From Halobellus limi (GTDB lineage Archaea > Halobacteriota > Halobacteria > Halobacteriales > Haloferacaceae): 64,000 nt of DNA. The translations under genes and the position numbers were made by a program. The notes beneath the pieces are model-generated. The model was not told where the DNA came from. It did no database searches and saw nothing but the letters and a program-made list of their open reading frames with translations. Below, one piece after another: positions 9,576-18,049 of this stretch (position 1 is the first letter of the stretch; the number at the start of each line of letters is the position of its first letter). Location of the stretch: contig NZ_CP031311.1 in assembly GCF_004799685.1 (NCBI RefSeq), positions 1 to 64,000 of the forward strand, in the 5' to 3' direction.

Positions 9576-10403
9576 ATGCTCTCAGTAACCGACTTACAGA
9601 AGACGTACCCCTCCGGCGACGAGGCGCTCAAAGGCGTCGATCTCGACGTGACCGGCAACGAGACCGTCGCCGTGATCGGGCCGAGCGGGGCGGGGAAGAG
9701 TACGTTCATCCGCTGTATCAACCGACTCACCGAACCGACCGGTGGGAGCGTGGAACTCGACGGGCTGGAGATAACGGGGCTGTCCGGGAAGGAACTCCGG
9801 AACGCCCGGCGGGACATGGGGATGATATTCCAGGAGTACAACCTCATCGAGCGGCTCACCGTGATGGAGAACGTCCTCTCGGGTCGTCTGGGGTACGTCA
9901 GCACCTGGGACGCCTTCCGACGGAAGTTCTCCGGCGAGGACATCGAGCGGGCCTACGAGGTCTTAGATCGCGTCGGTCTCGAAGGTCACGAGAACAACCG
10001 GGCGGACGAACTCTCCGGCGGACAGCGACAGCGCGTCGGGATCGCTCGGGCCATCCTCCAACGGCCGAAGATCCTGCTGGTCGACGAACCGACCAGCAGC
10101 CTCGACCCCGAGACGTCCCGTGCGGTGATGGACCTACTCACCGAGATCGCCGCCGAGGACGACATCCCGGTGTTGATCAACATCCACGAGGTCGACCTCG
10201 CCGAGGAGTACGCCGACCGCATCGTCGGCCTGCGCGACGGTGAGAAGGTCTTCGAGGGCACGCCGGCGGACCTCGATGAGACCGCCCGGGGCCAGATCTA
10301 CCGGGGCGAGGAGATTCCGGACGACACCGCGGTGAAGAGGCCGTCGGACGACGACGACCCGACCGAATCGACCACCCAAGAAGGCGCAATGCGCCGAGGA
10401 TAA
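9576..10403 (+). CDS. phnC: PhnC-type ABC transporter ATPase
   Basis: A 275-residue ATPase with Walker [11 protein letters not shown]-loop FQEYNL, signature [14 protein letters not shown], Walker B LLVDEP with TSSLDP, and the H-loop in NIHEVDLA. The subfamily fits PhnC ([14 protein letters not shown]-like region and LGYVSTW). It powers import by the adjacent PhnE permeases. The C-terminal 30 residues are acidic and polar, probably disordered. It starts 55 bases after phnD and ends 2 bases before the first phnE, so it is part of one operon. Confidence 0.9.
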   Translation: MLSVTDLQKTYPSGDEALKGVDLDVTGNETVAVIGPSGAGKSTFIRCINRLTEPTGGSVELDGLEITGLSGKELRNARRDMGMIFQEYNLIERLTVMENVLSGRLGYVSTWDAFRRKFSGEDIERAYEVLDRVGLEGHENNRADELSGGQRQRVGIARAILQRPKILLVDEPTSSLDPETSRAVMDLLTEIAAEDDIPVLINIHEVDLAEEYADRIVGLRDGEKVFEGTPADLDETARGQIYRGEEIPDDTAVKRPSDDDDPTESTTQEGAMRRG

Positions 10404-10405
10404 CG

Positions 10406-11215
10406 ATGGCGACAGAGCAACCAGATCGCCGGACGTGGCAGCGACCGACGGCGTTCTACAACCACTACGTGAAGTGGGCGGTGTACGCGATCATCACGGT
10501 GTTCCTCCTCTGGAGCGTCTGGGACATGCGGATCTCGCCCGCGCGGGTCGTCCAGGGGTGGGGCTCCGCCGTCGGCCTGATCACGGGGATGTTCCCGCCG
10601 GAGTTCACGGCGTTCAAGATGGACCTCCTGATCGAGGGGATGATCGAGAGCGTCGCGATGTCGGTCGTCGCGACGATCATCGGCGTCATCATCTCGATCC
10701 CGGTCGCGTTCATGGCCGCCGAGAACATCGCTCCGGAACCGGTGTACTGGGTGGGGAGAGGAATCATCACCGTCTCGCGTGCGTTCCACGAGCTCATCAT
10801 CGCGATCATCGCCGTCAAGGCGGTCGGGATCGGCGCGCTGGCCGGCGTGATCGCCCTGTCGTACAAGACGATCGGCTTCTTCGCGAAACTGCTCGCCGAG
10901 GAGATCGAGGACATCGACAGCGGGCAGATGGAGGCCACCGAGGCCACGGGCGCGAACCGGATCCAGACGATGCTGTTCGGCGTCGTCCCGCAGGTGATGC
11001 CGCGGATCGTCGGCCTGACGATCTACCGCTGGGACATCAACATCCGTCACAGCACCATCGTCGGCATCGTCGGCGCCGGCGGGATCGGCGCGACGCTTCT
11101 GAACTCGTTCGACCAGTACGACTACGACTTCTTCCTGACGATCATCATCGCGATCATCGCCATCGTCATGATCGGTGAACTCATCAGCACCTACGTGCGG
11201 GGGCGGATACAATGA
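10406..11215 (+). CDS. phnE: PhnE-type ABC permease, first copy
   Basis: A 269-residue inner-membrane permease with about six hydrophobic segments. The EAA loop region reads LAEEIEDIDSGQMEATEATGANR, which contacts the ATPase. The C-terminal signature YRWDINIRHSTIVGIVGAGG is characteristic of phosphonate permeases. The stop overlaps the start of the next permease (ATGA at 11212-11215), indicating translational coupling. With the second copy it probably makes a heterodimeric channel. Confidence 0.9.
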   Translation: MATEQPDRRTWQRPTAFYNHYVKWAVYAIITVFLLWSVWDMRISPARVVQGWGSAVGLITGMFPPEFTAFKMDLLIEGMIESVAMSVVATIIGVIISIPVAFMAAENIAPEPVYWVGRGIITVSRAFHELIIAIIAVKAVGIGALAGVIALSYKTIGFFAKLLAEEIEDIDSGQMEATEATGANRIQTMLFGVVPQVMPRIVGLTIYRWDINIRHSTIVGIVGAGGIGATLLNSFDQYDYDFFLTIIIAIIAIVMIGELISTYVRGRIQ

Positions 11216-12003
11216 CCGACTACCGGACCTGGGAGCGGCGGACGCCGCGGCAGCGACTCGGCCGGTACGTGCTCATACTGCTGACGCTCGTCGCTGCCGC
11301 GATCTCCTGGCAACTGCTGCAGATCAACTACAACTACGTCGGGACCGCGCCGGAGGAGTTCATGGACCTGATGTACCGGATGTACCCGCCCAACGTCGGG
11401 TACACCGGGGAGATCCTCTCGCCGATGATCGAGACGGTCCACATCGCGATCCTCGGGACGGCCCTGGCGATCCTGATGGCGATTCCGGTCTCGCTGATCG
11501 GCGCGGAGAACACGACGCCGAACCGGTTCACCTTCCTGCTCGGGAAGTTCATCATCTCCGCCTCGCGGTCGGTGAACGTCATCATCTGGGCGCTGATCTT
11601 CGTCATCATCTTCGGATCGGGCGCGCTGGCGGGGACGCTCGCCATCGCGGTCCGCTCGATCGGCTTCTGTTCGAAGCTCATCGCGGAGGCCATCGAGGAG
11701 ATCGATCCGGGACAGGTGGAGGCGATCAAAGCGACCGGCGCGAACTCGGTCGAGGCGGCGATCTACGGCATCGTCCCGCAGATCAAGCCGGCGTTCATCG
11801 GCGTCTCCACCTACCGGTGGGACATCAACGTGCGCGCCTCGACGATCATCGGCTTCGTCGGCGCGGGCGGGATCGGCGTCGAGTTGAACACCTCGATCAA
11901 CTTCTTCGCGTGGCAGCAGGTGCTGACCATCCTGCTGGCGATCCTGGGAATCGTGATCTTCAGCGAGGTCACGTCGGCGTACCTGCGGCGCAAGGTGCGC
12001 TGA
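11212..12003 (+). CDS. phnE: PhnE-type ABC permease, second copy
   Basis: A 263-residue permease homologous to the first. It has about six membrane segments, the EAA-type loop IAEAIEEIDPGQVEAIKATGANS, and the matching C-terminal motif YRWDINVRASTIIGFVGAGG. It starts within the stop of the first permease. Two PhnE genes per operon is a common arrangement for this transporter family. It is the last gene of the operon; 770 bases of non-coding DNA follow. Confidence 0.9.
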   Translation: MTDYRTWERRTPRQRLGRYVLILLTLVAAAISWQLLQINYNYVGTAPEEFMDLMYRMYPPNVGYTGEILSPMIETVHIAILGTALAILMAIPVSLIGAENTTPNRFTFLLGKFIISASRSVNVIIWALIFVIIFGSGALAGTLAIAVRSIGFCSKLIAEAIEEIDPGQVEAIKATGANSVEAAIYGIVPQIKPAFIGVSTYRWDINVRASTIIGFVGAGGIGVELNTSINFFAWQQVLTILLAILGIVIFSEVTSAYLRRKVR

Positions 12004-12772
12004 GCGCTCTTCTCCGTTCGATTCGACGGGACGCGTATCGAAGAATCGTTTCGGTACCGTTTCTTCGTACTCCGGCGACTATCGCATACCGAGGGTGTAC
12101 GGTCCCGAGGCTACGGAACGCCTCGCTGACGGCCGCGAGAATCAGTCGGGAGACGTCCCGACGTCGTGTGACCGTTCGCGTACGCGGATCCAACGGCGAC
12201 GCGATCGGCTCTCGAATCGTTCCATATCTATTCAGATCGATGTCAGTATGTGGATCGGAGATCTCGGGCGGAGAGGCGGGACGGTCAGTGAGCCGCCTCG
12301 ACCCCTCCAGTCGTGTACGTTGACTCACGATATCGAGCACTGGACGACTATATAGAACAATATCCGGCCATCGTCGACCCGTATCCGCGTATTGTTCGGT
12401 ATATCGAAAATCAGGCGCGACCGCTGTCGGGTAGCTCGTCAGGGTAAATCGAACATTTCTATTTAAACTATTTAAAAGACTCTTACAGGGTATTCGGCTA
12501 CGAAAGCAGAATCGAAGGAGACGGGTTGAGTTTCGTGTGTCGAAATCTGTTCGATTTTCGAGTACTATTGTTTACTACTGTGAAATATATTTTCATAGTC
12601 GATTATGTCCGAGAAAGTTCCAAAGACTCCTAAAGGCGTCTGACGGTACGGTTTCCAGTCCGAATGCGAGCCGCAGATCGCGAATTCGAGAGTCGTTCGG
12701 TCGGGTATACACTGATATATATAGAAAATGCCAAGAATTATAAGGGTAAACCGTGACATAAGTCGAGTAGCA
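12004..12772 (+). other. AT-rich intergenic region with ugp promoter elements
   Basis: No convincing gene in 769 bases. The left part (to about 12350) has GC content like its neighbours. From about 12340 the sequence is distinctly AT-rich. It contains a perfect tandem CTATTTAAA (12459-12467 and 12468-12476) that looks like two TATA boxes, then about 300 bases without a start that fits ugpB. Nearer ugpB are TGATATATATAG (about 12711-12722) and AATTATAAG (12736-12744). The latter is placed for a transcript starting some 10 bases before the ATG. GTGACATA (12753-12760) is shared with the phnD promoter. A small RNA or a long leader is possible but unproven. Confidence 0.4.
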
Positions 12773-12775
12773 ATG

Positions 12776-14194
12776 ATGTCAGACAGAACCAGACGGACGT
12801 TCATCAAAGGTGCTGGCGCAGCGACCGTCGCGGGGCTCGCTGGGTGTTCGAGTCAGGACGGTAGCGGCGACTCCGGTGGCGATTCTGGCGGCGACTCCGG
12901 CGGCGATTCAGGGGACTCGAGCGGGACGACGATGGGATCGGGCCAGGGAGAGTCGGTCACGATTCAGTTCTGGCACGCGATGGGAGGCGACCTCGCGCAG
13001 CGCATCGACGACATCGTGGACAGTTTCGAAGAGCAGAGCGACGGCATCACCGTCGAGACGACGTCCCGGAACAGCTACCGGGACAACCTCAACGCGACGA
13101 CCCAGGCGGTGAGTTCCGGTAACCCGCCGGCGCTCTCGCAGATCTTCGAGATCGGGACGCAGTTGGCGCTCGACAGCCAGGCGTTCGTTCCCGTCGAGGA
13201 CATCATCCCGAGCGACCGCATCGACTTCGACAACTTCCTCGATCCGGTGCTTGACTTCTACCGCATCGACGGGAAGTTGAACTCGATGCCGTTCAACTCG
13301 AGCAACTCGATCATGATGTACAACCGTGACGCCTTCGAGGAGGCTGGGCTCGACCCCGACGACCCGCCGACGACGTACCAGGGCATCACGGACGCGGCGA
13401 ACACGCTCACGAGCGAGGGCGTCGTCGAGAAGGGGATCACGTTCCCGAATCACTCGTGGTTCGTCGAGGGCTGGTTCGCCCACCAGAACACCACGCTCGT
13501 GAACAACGACAACGGACGGGACGGGCGCGCGACGGAGTCGAACCTCGAGAGCGAGGCCGCACAGAACATCTTCGAGTGGTGGGTCGACCTCTACGAGCAG
13601 GACCAGTACCTGAACCCCGGGATCGAGGCGTGGGGCGAGGCGCAGCAGGCGTTCCTGACCCAGCAGACGGGGATGATCATCTACTCGACGTCGAGCATCG
13701 CGCCGATGAAGCAGGGCGCCGCCGACAACGGGTTCGAACTCGACACCGCGTACCTGCCCGCCCCCGGCGGCGAACGGACCGGACTCCCCATCGGCGGGGC
13801 GTCGCTGTGGGTCCCCCAGGGCCTCTCGGACGCACAGCAGCAGGCCGCCGCGGAGCTGCTGCTCTTCATGATTCAGCCGGAACAGCAGGCGCAGTGGCAC
13901 ACGGGGACCGGCTACTTCCCGGTGCGCGAGGAGTCGATCACGCAACTGGAAGAAGAGGGGTTCTACGAGGAGAACCCGTCGTTCCGGACGGCGATCGACC
14001 AGCTCAACGAGACCGAGGGCACGCCGGCGACGAGCGGGGCCCTGATGGGGCCGTTCCCGGAGGTCAGAACCATCATCGAGGAGGGCTACGTGAGCATGAT
14101 CCAAGAGGGCGGGCCGAGCGTCTCCGACGGCCTCTCGCAGATCAAGGGCGACGTCGACGAGGCGCTGCAGAGCTACAACGACCGGGTCTCGTAA
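12776..14194 (+). CDS. ugpB: UgpB-type glycerol-3-phosphate ABC substrate-binding lipoprotein
   Basis: A 472-residue protein starting MSDRTRRTFIKGAG (an extra Met codon lies at 12773). The Tat motif RRTFIK and lipobox VAGLAGC mark an exported lipoprotein. A GGDS-repeat linker follows. The mature part is a family 1 extracellular binding protein (IQFWHAMGGD, QIFEIGTQ, MPFNSSNSIMMYNRDAFEEAG, WVPQGLSD). WHAMGG and NSMPFNSS resemble UgpB. The following permease, ATPase and phosphodiesterase genes support glycerol-3-phosphate or glycerophosphodiesters as ligand. A sugar cannot be excluded from sequence alone. Confidence 0.85.
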   Translation: MSDRTRRTFIKGAGAATVAGLAGCSSQDGSGDSGGDSGGDSGGDSGDSSGTTMGSGQGESVTIQFWHAMGGDLAQRIDDIVDSFEEQSDGITVETTSRNSYRDNLNATTQAVSSGNPPALSQIFEIGTQLALDSQAFVPVEDIIPSDRIDFDNFLDPVLDFYRIDGKLNSMPFNSSNSIMMYNRDAFEEAGLDPDDPPTTYQGITDAANTLTSEGVVEKGITFPNHSWFVEGWFAHQNTTLVNNDNGRDGRATESNLESEAAQNIFEWWVDLYEQDQYLNPGIEAWGEAQQAFLTQQTGMIIYSTSSIAPMKQGAADNGFELDTAYLPAPGGERTGLPIGGASLWVPQGLSDAQQQAAAELLLFMIQPEQQAQWHTGTGYFPVREESITQLEEEGFYEENPSFRTAIDQLNETEGTPATSGALMGPFPEVRTIIEEGYVSMIQEGGPSVSDGLSQIKGDVDEALQSYNDRVS

Positions 14195-14215
14195 TCGGCC
14201 ACTCACTTCGAGAGC

Positions 14216-15106
14216 ATGCCGGAATTCACCAAACCGTACGAGTCGCGGTGGCAGGCGTTTCTGCTGCTGCTTCCGACGTTCGCCGTGTTGATCGCCTTCC
14301 TCTACTACCCGGGGGTCGAGACCTTCCGGTTGAGCCTCCAGCAGACGATTCTCCTGGGGACTCGAAAGACGTTCGTGGGGCTGGAGAACTACGTGACGCT
14401 CGCGACCTCCTCGACGTACCACTGGAGTTTCGCGATATCGATCGCCTTCGCGGCGGTCGTCGTCGTCGGAACGCTCGTCGCGTCGCTGTTCGTCGCGTAC
14501 CTCCTCTTCCAGGTCGACGTCGGATCGTCGACGTACCTGATCGCGGCGATCTGGCCGTACGCGCTGCCGACGGCCGTCGCCGCGTCGGTGCTCCTGTTCC
14601 TGCTGCATCCGTCCCTGGGGATCATCACCTTCGTGCTGGAGAGCCTCACCGGGACCTCGCTGGAGTGGTTCACGAACGGCCCGCAGGCGTTCGCGGTGGT
14701 CGCCGTCGTCGCCATCTGGAAGCAGTTGGGCTACAACATCATCTTCATGGTCGCCGCGCTGAACAACATCCCCGAGACGCTGACCGAGTCGGCCAAACTG
14801 GACGGCGTCGGTCATCTGAAGATGCTGTATCGGGTGTACGTCCCGCTGATGTCGCCGACGCTGGTCTTCCTCGTGGTTATGAACACCATCTACTCGTTCT
14901 TCCAGACGTTCCCGCTCGTGGACCTGATGACGAGCGGCGGACCGAACGAGGCCACGAACCTGCTGATCTTCAAACTGTACCGCGACGCGTTCGAGTTCAG
15001 CAACCTCGGACTCGCGTCCGCGGAGTCGGTCGTCCTGTTCGCCATCGTGGCGATACTGATGTACGTCCAGTTGCGGCTCTCGGAGAGTTACACCACCTAT
15101 GCGTGA
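14216..15106 (+). CDS. ugpA: UgpA-type ABC permease
   Basis: A 296-residue permease with six hydrophobic segments and the binding-protein-dependent transport signature (EAA loop: IPETLTESAKLDGVGHLKMLYRVYVPL). N-terminal WQAFLLLLPTFAVLIAFLYYPG is typical of the MalF/UgpA-type partner. It starts 21 bases after ugpB. It forms the translocation pore with UgpE. Confidence 0.88.
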   Translation: MPEFTKPYESRWQAFLLLLPTFAVLIAFLYYPGVETFRLSLQQTILLGTRKTFVGLENYVTLATSSTYHWSFAISIAFAAVVVVGTLVASLFVAYLLFQVDVGSSTYLIAAIWPYALPTAVAASVLLFLLHPSLGIITFVLESLTGTSLEWFTNGPQAFAVVAVVAIWKQLGYNIIFMVAALNNIPETLTESAKLDGVGHLKMLYRVYVPLMSPTLVFLVVMNTIYSFFQTFPLVDLMTSGGPNEATNLLIFKLYRDAFEFSNLGLASAESVVLFAIVAILMYVQLRLSESYTTYA

Positions 15107-15205
15107 TACGATGTGCGAAACCCAACGGTCGATCCGACGACGCGAGCGCCCGCCGACGCGGAGAACCGACTCGTCACCGAGCGTCGCTCCCGTGGGGTGT
15201 GACTG

Positions 15206-16075
15206 ATGACGACGCGATCGACCTCCGATTCGGCGCTCGCGGGGCTTTTCCCCGGCGACGTCGACGCCGAGCAGGCGCTCATCCACGGCGGGCTCGTGGT
15301 GTCGATCTTCCTGATGGGACTCCCGCTGTTACTGGCGCTGATCATGAGCACCCAGAGCACCACCGAGGTGTATCAGATCACCAACGTCGGGATCGGGAGC
15401 CAGGGGCTCTCGAACTACGGGACGGTGCTCGGCGAGTACAACTTCACGCAGTATATGATCAACTCGGTCGTGATGTCGGTGATCATCGTCGTCGGGAAGG
15501 TGACGCTGTCGCTCTTCGCGGCGCTGGCGCTCGTCTACTACCGGTTCCCCTACGAGCGCGCCGTGTTCATGTTCATCCTGCTCACGCTCCTGTTGCCCGT
15601 CCCGGTCCGGATCGTGCCGCTTTTCGATCTGATGGCGCGACTCGGTTGGGGGAACACGCTGATGGCGATCACCGGGCCGTACATCGCGAGCGCGACGGCG
15701 GTGTTCCTGTTCCGACAGCACTTCATGTCGATTCCCGCCTCGCTGGTCGAGAACGCCCACCTCGACGGCGTCGGGCCGTTGACGTTCCTCTGGAAGGTGC
15801 TGATCCCGATGTCGAAGGGGATGATCGCCGGCGTGTCGGTGATCACCTTCATCTACGCGTGGAACCAGTACCTCTGGCCGCTCATCATTATGACCGATCA
15901 GAGCAAGCAGGTGGTGCAGGTCGGACTCCGGTTCCTTCAGGCGGCCTCGCAGTCGGGGCTCACCCGGTGGGGGATCATCATGGCCGGCGCGGTGATCGCG
16001 CTCTTGCCGCCGCTTGCCGTGCTCATCGTGATGCACCGACCGCTTCTCGAAACGCTCGCGATCCAACAGAAGTGA
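15206..16075 (+). CDS. ugpE: UgpE-type ABC permease
   Basis: A 289-residue permease of the MalG/UgpE type with six membrane segments and EAA loop IPASLVENAHLDGVGPLTFLWKVLIPM. It is separated from ugpA by 99 bases, unusually long for this operon. That gap holds a 35-codon frame starting inside the ugpA stop and ending in TGATG at the ugpE start. An in-frame stop (15200-15202) precedes the ATG, so the start at 15206 is the first available. Confidence 0.88.
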   Translation: MTTRSTSDSALAGLFPGDVDAEQALIHGGLVVSIFLMGLPLLLALIMSTQSTTEVYQITNVGIGSQGLSNYGTVLGEYNFTQYMINSVVMSVIIVVGKVTLSLFAALALVYYRFPYERAVFMFILLTLLLPVPVRIVPLFDLMARLGWGNTLMAITGPYIASATAVFLFRQHFMSIPASLVENAHLDGVGPLTFLWKVLIPMSKGMIAGVSVITFIYAWNQYLWPLIIMTDQSKQVVQVGLRFLQAASQSGLTRWGIIMAGAVIALLPPLAVLIVMHRPLLETLAIQQK

Positions 16076-16081
16076 CACGCT

Positions 16082-17224
16082 ATGTCTGACATTCACATCG
16101 ACGGTCTCACGAAAGAGTTCGACGACGTAACGGCGGTCGACGACATCTCCTTCGACGTCGAGAGCGGGGAGTTCCTCGTGCTCGTCGGTCCGTCCGGGTG
16201 CGGCAAGTCGACCACGCTCCGGATGATCGCCGGACTCGAAAGCATCACCAACGGTGAACTCCGCATCGGCGAGCGCCGCGTGAACGAACTGGCACCGAAA
16301 GAGCGCAACATCGCGATGGTGTTCCAGAACTACGCGCTCTATCCGCACATGACGAGCGCGGAGAACATGAAGTTCGGGATGAAGTCCGTCAGCGACTACA
16401 CGAGCGAGGAGATCGACGAACGCGTCAGGAAAGCCGCCGACATCCTCGACATCCCGGAGCTACTCGACCGCAAGCCCAGCGAGCTGTCCGGCGGCGAGCG
16501 ACAGCGGGTCGCGATCGGGCGGGCGATCGTCCGCGAACCCGACGTGTTCCTCCTGGACGAGCCGCTGAGCAACCTCGACGCGAAGCTGCGGGTACAGATG
16601 CGCGCGGAGCTCTTGCAACTCCACCGAGAGCTCGACGCCACGACGCTGTACGTGACCCACGATCAGACCGAAGCGATGACGCTCGGCGATCGAGTGGCAG
16701 TCCTGAACGACGGGCAGATCGAGCAGGTGGATCCGCCGCAGATGCTCTATGACTTCCCCGATACGCGGTTCGTCGCGGAGTTCATCGGCAGTCCCGCGAT
16801 GAACATCGTGCCGGTCGACCTCACGTTCGGAGACGACGCCGCCGCACACCACGAGCACTTCGAGCTACCGCTGCCGAATCCGGAGCTCTTCACCAAGCGG
16901 CCGGACTCGGCGTACTTCGGCGTCCGTCCCGAAGACATCTCGCTCGCGGAAAACGTCGCGGGCGGCGCCGAGACGTTCGAGGCCGAGGTGAGCGTCACCG
17001 AACCGCTCGGCGAGTCGCTTTTGATCCACTGTTACATCGGCGACGACGAACTCCACGTGAAAGCGGAAGCGCGGACCGAACTCGCCGCCGGCGACACCGT
17101 CGAACTCTGCGTCGACGACGAGCGACTGCACGTGTTCGACGACGCCGGCGACGCGATCTATCACTCCTCGCCGCGTGGAGAGACGACGGTGTCAGACGCC
17201 GCCGAGACGCAGGTCGGTAAATGA
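16082..17224 (+). CDS. ugpC: UgpC-type ABC transporter ATPase
   Basis: A 380-residue ATPase: Walker A GPSGCGKST, Q-loop VFQNYALYPHMT, signature LSGGERQRVAIGRA, Walker B FLLDEPLSNLD, H-loop VTHDQTEAM. The C-terminal third (from about residue 240, FIGSPAMNIVPV) is the TOBE/MOI-like regulatory domain of the MalK/UgpC group (FGVRPEDI). It energises UgpAE. It starts 6 bases after ugpE, and its stop overlaps an ATG (17221) of a short downstream frame. Confidence 0.9.
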   Translation: MSDIHIDGLTKEFDDVTAVDDISFDVESGEFLVLVGPSGCGKSTTLRMIAGLESITNGELRIGERRVNELAPKERNIAMVFQNYALYPHMTSAENMKFGMKSVSDYTSEEIDERVRKAADILDIPELLDRKPSELSGGERQRVAIGRAIVREPDVFLLDEPLSNLDAKLRVQMRAELLQLHRELDATTLYVTHDQTEAMTLGDRVAVLNDGQIEQVDPPQMLYDFPDTRFVAEFIGSPAMNIVPVDLTFGDDAAAHHEHFELPLPNPELFTKRPDSAYFGVRPEDISLAENVAGGAETFEAEVSVTEPLGESLLIHCYIGDDELHVKAEARTELAAGDTVELCVDDERLHVFDDAGDAIYHSSPRGETTVSDAAETQVGK

Positions 17225-17320
17225 GCGGTGCGACGGAAGTCGCGGGCGTCGACGACGCGTCCGGCGGTGACGGCCCGCCCGCGGACGCGCCGGTGCGGAA
17301 TTCGCCGCGGGGGGCCTGAA

Positions 17321-18019
17321 GTGCGACCGATCGCCCACCGCGGCTGTCTCGCGCAGTACCCGGAGAACACTCTCGAAGCGTTCCGGCGCTCCGCGGCGGC
17401 CGTGGAGATGATCGAGACCGACGTCCAGCGCTGTGGCTCGGGCGAACTGGTCGTCTTCCACGACGAGACGCTCGACCGCGTGACCGACGTCACCGGCGAG
17501 GTGGCGTCGACGCCGCTTTCGACGCTCAAGGAGGCCTCCGTCCTCGGCACCGACGAGTCGATCCCGCTCCTGACGGAGGCCTTCGAGGCCGTGCCGTCGA
17601 GCGTCGGGCTGAACCTCGAACTGAAGGGAGCGGACGTCGCGGCCGACGCCGTCGAGATCGCCGGTCGGTACGACCACGAGGTGATCGTCTCCTCGTTCCG
17701 GCCGGACCAGGTCGCCGACGCGCGCGAGGCCGGGGCGGCGGCGGTCGCGTACCTGCTGTACGCCGACGCCGACGCGACCGACGAGTTCGACACGAGCGGG
17801 GCCCTCGACGTCGCCGACGACCTGGACTGCTCGTACGTCCACCCGCACGTACACCTCTGTCTGGACACCGACATCGTCGAGCGGGCTCACGCCAGGGGGT
17901 TCGGCGTCAACGCCTGGACCGCCGAGGGGAGAGAGACGATCGCGGAGCTACGCGATCTGGAGGTCGACGGCGCCGTGATCGACGACTGCGGACTCGCGGA
18001 CGAGTGCCGGGACGGGTAG
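17321..18019 (+). CDS. ugpQ: Glycerophosphodiester phosphodiesterase (GDPD family)
   Basis: A 232-residue GDPD enzyme: catalytic HRGCLAQYPENT (His then Glu-Asn) near the N-terminus, ETDVQRC (metal ligands E and D), FHDETLDR, NLELKG and a late NAWTAEG. It cleaves glycerophosphodiesters to glycerol-3-phosphate and an alcohol, feeding or following the Ugp transporter. No signal peptide is seen, so it is probably cytoplasmic. The start used is the GTG just before PIAHRG. A 32-codon frame from the ATG at 17221 would join it if one G were removed from the G run at 17310-17315, so the real N-terminus may be longer. Confidence 0.88.
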   Translation: MRPIAHRGCLAQYPENTLEAFRRSAAAVEMIETDVQRCGSGELVVFHDETLDRVTDVTGEVASTPLSTLKEASVLGTDESIPLLTEAFEAVPSSVGLNLELKGADVAADAVEIAGRYDHEVIVSSFRPDQVADAREAGAAAVAYLLYADADATDEFDTSGALDVADDLDCSYVHPHVHLCLDTDIVERAHARGFGVNAWTAEGRETIAELRDLEVDGAVIDDCGLADECRDG

Positions 18020-18049
18020 CGCGATCGACGGCCCTCCTCTCCGGTCGCC

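Noticed and set aside
11969-12340. 123-residue minus-strand frame after the second phnE
   Set aside because: It begins in the AT-rich region and ends within phnE on the other strand; the composition is Arg-rich without any domain.
12908-15286. Very long open frame on the minus strand opposite ugpB and ugpA
   Set aside because: It is Arg/Asp/Val-rich and without family features, the typical shadow of GC-rich genes on the other strand; the plus-strand genes have clear motifs.
13456-16089. 877-residue open frame on the plus strand across ugpB, ugpA and ugpE
   Set aside because: It lies in the wrong frame relative to three well-supported transporter genes and has Arg-rich random composition.
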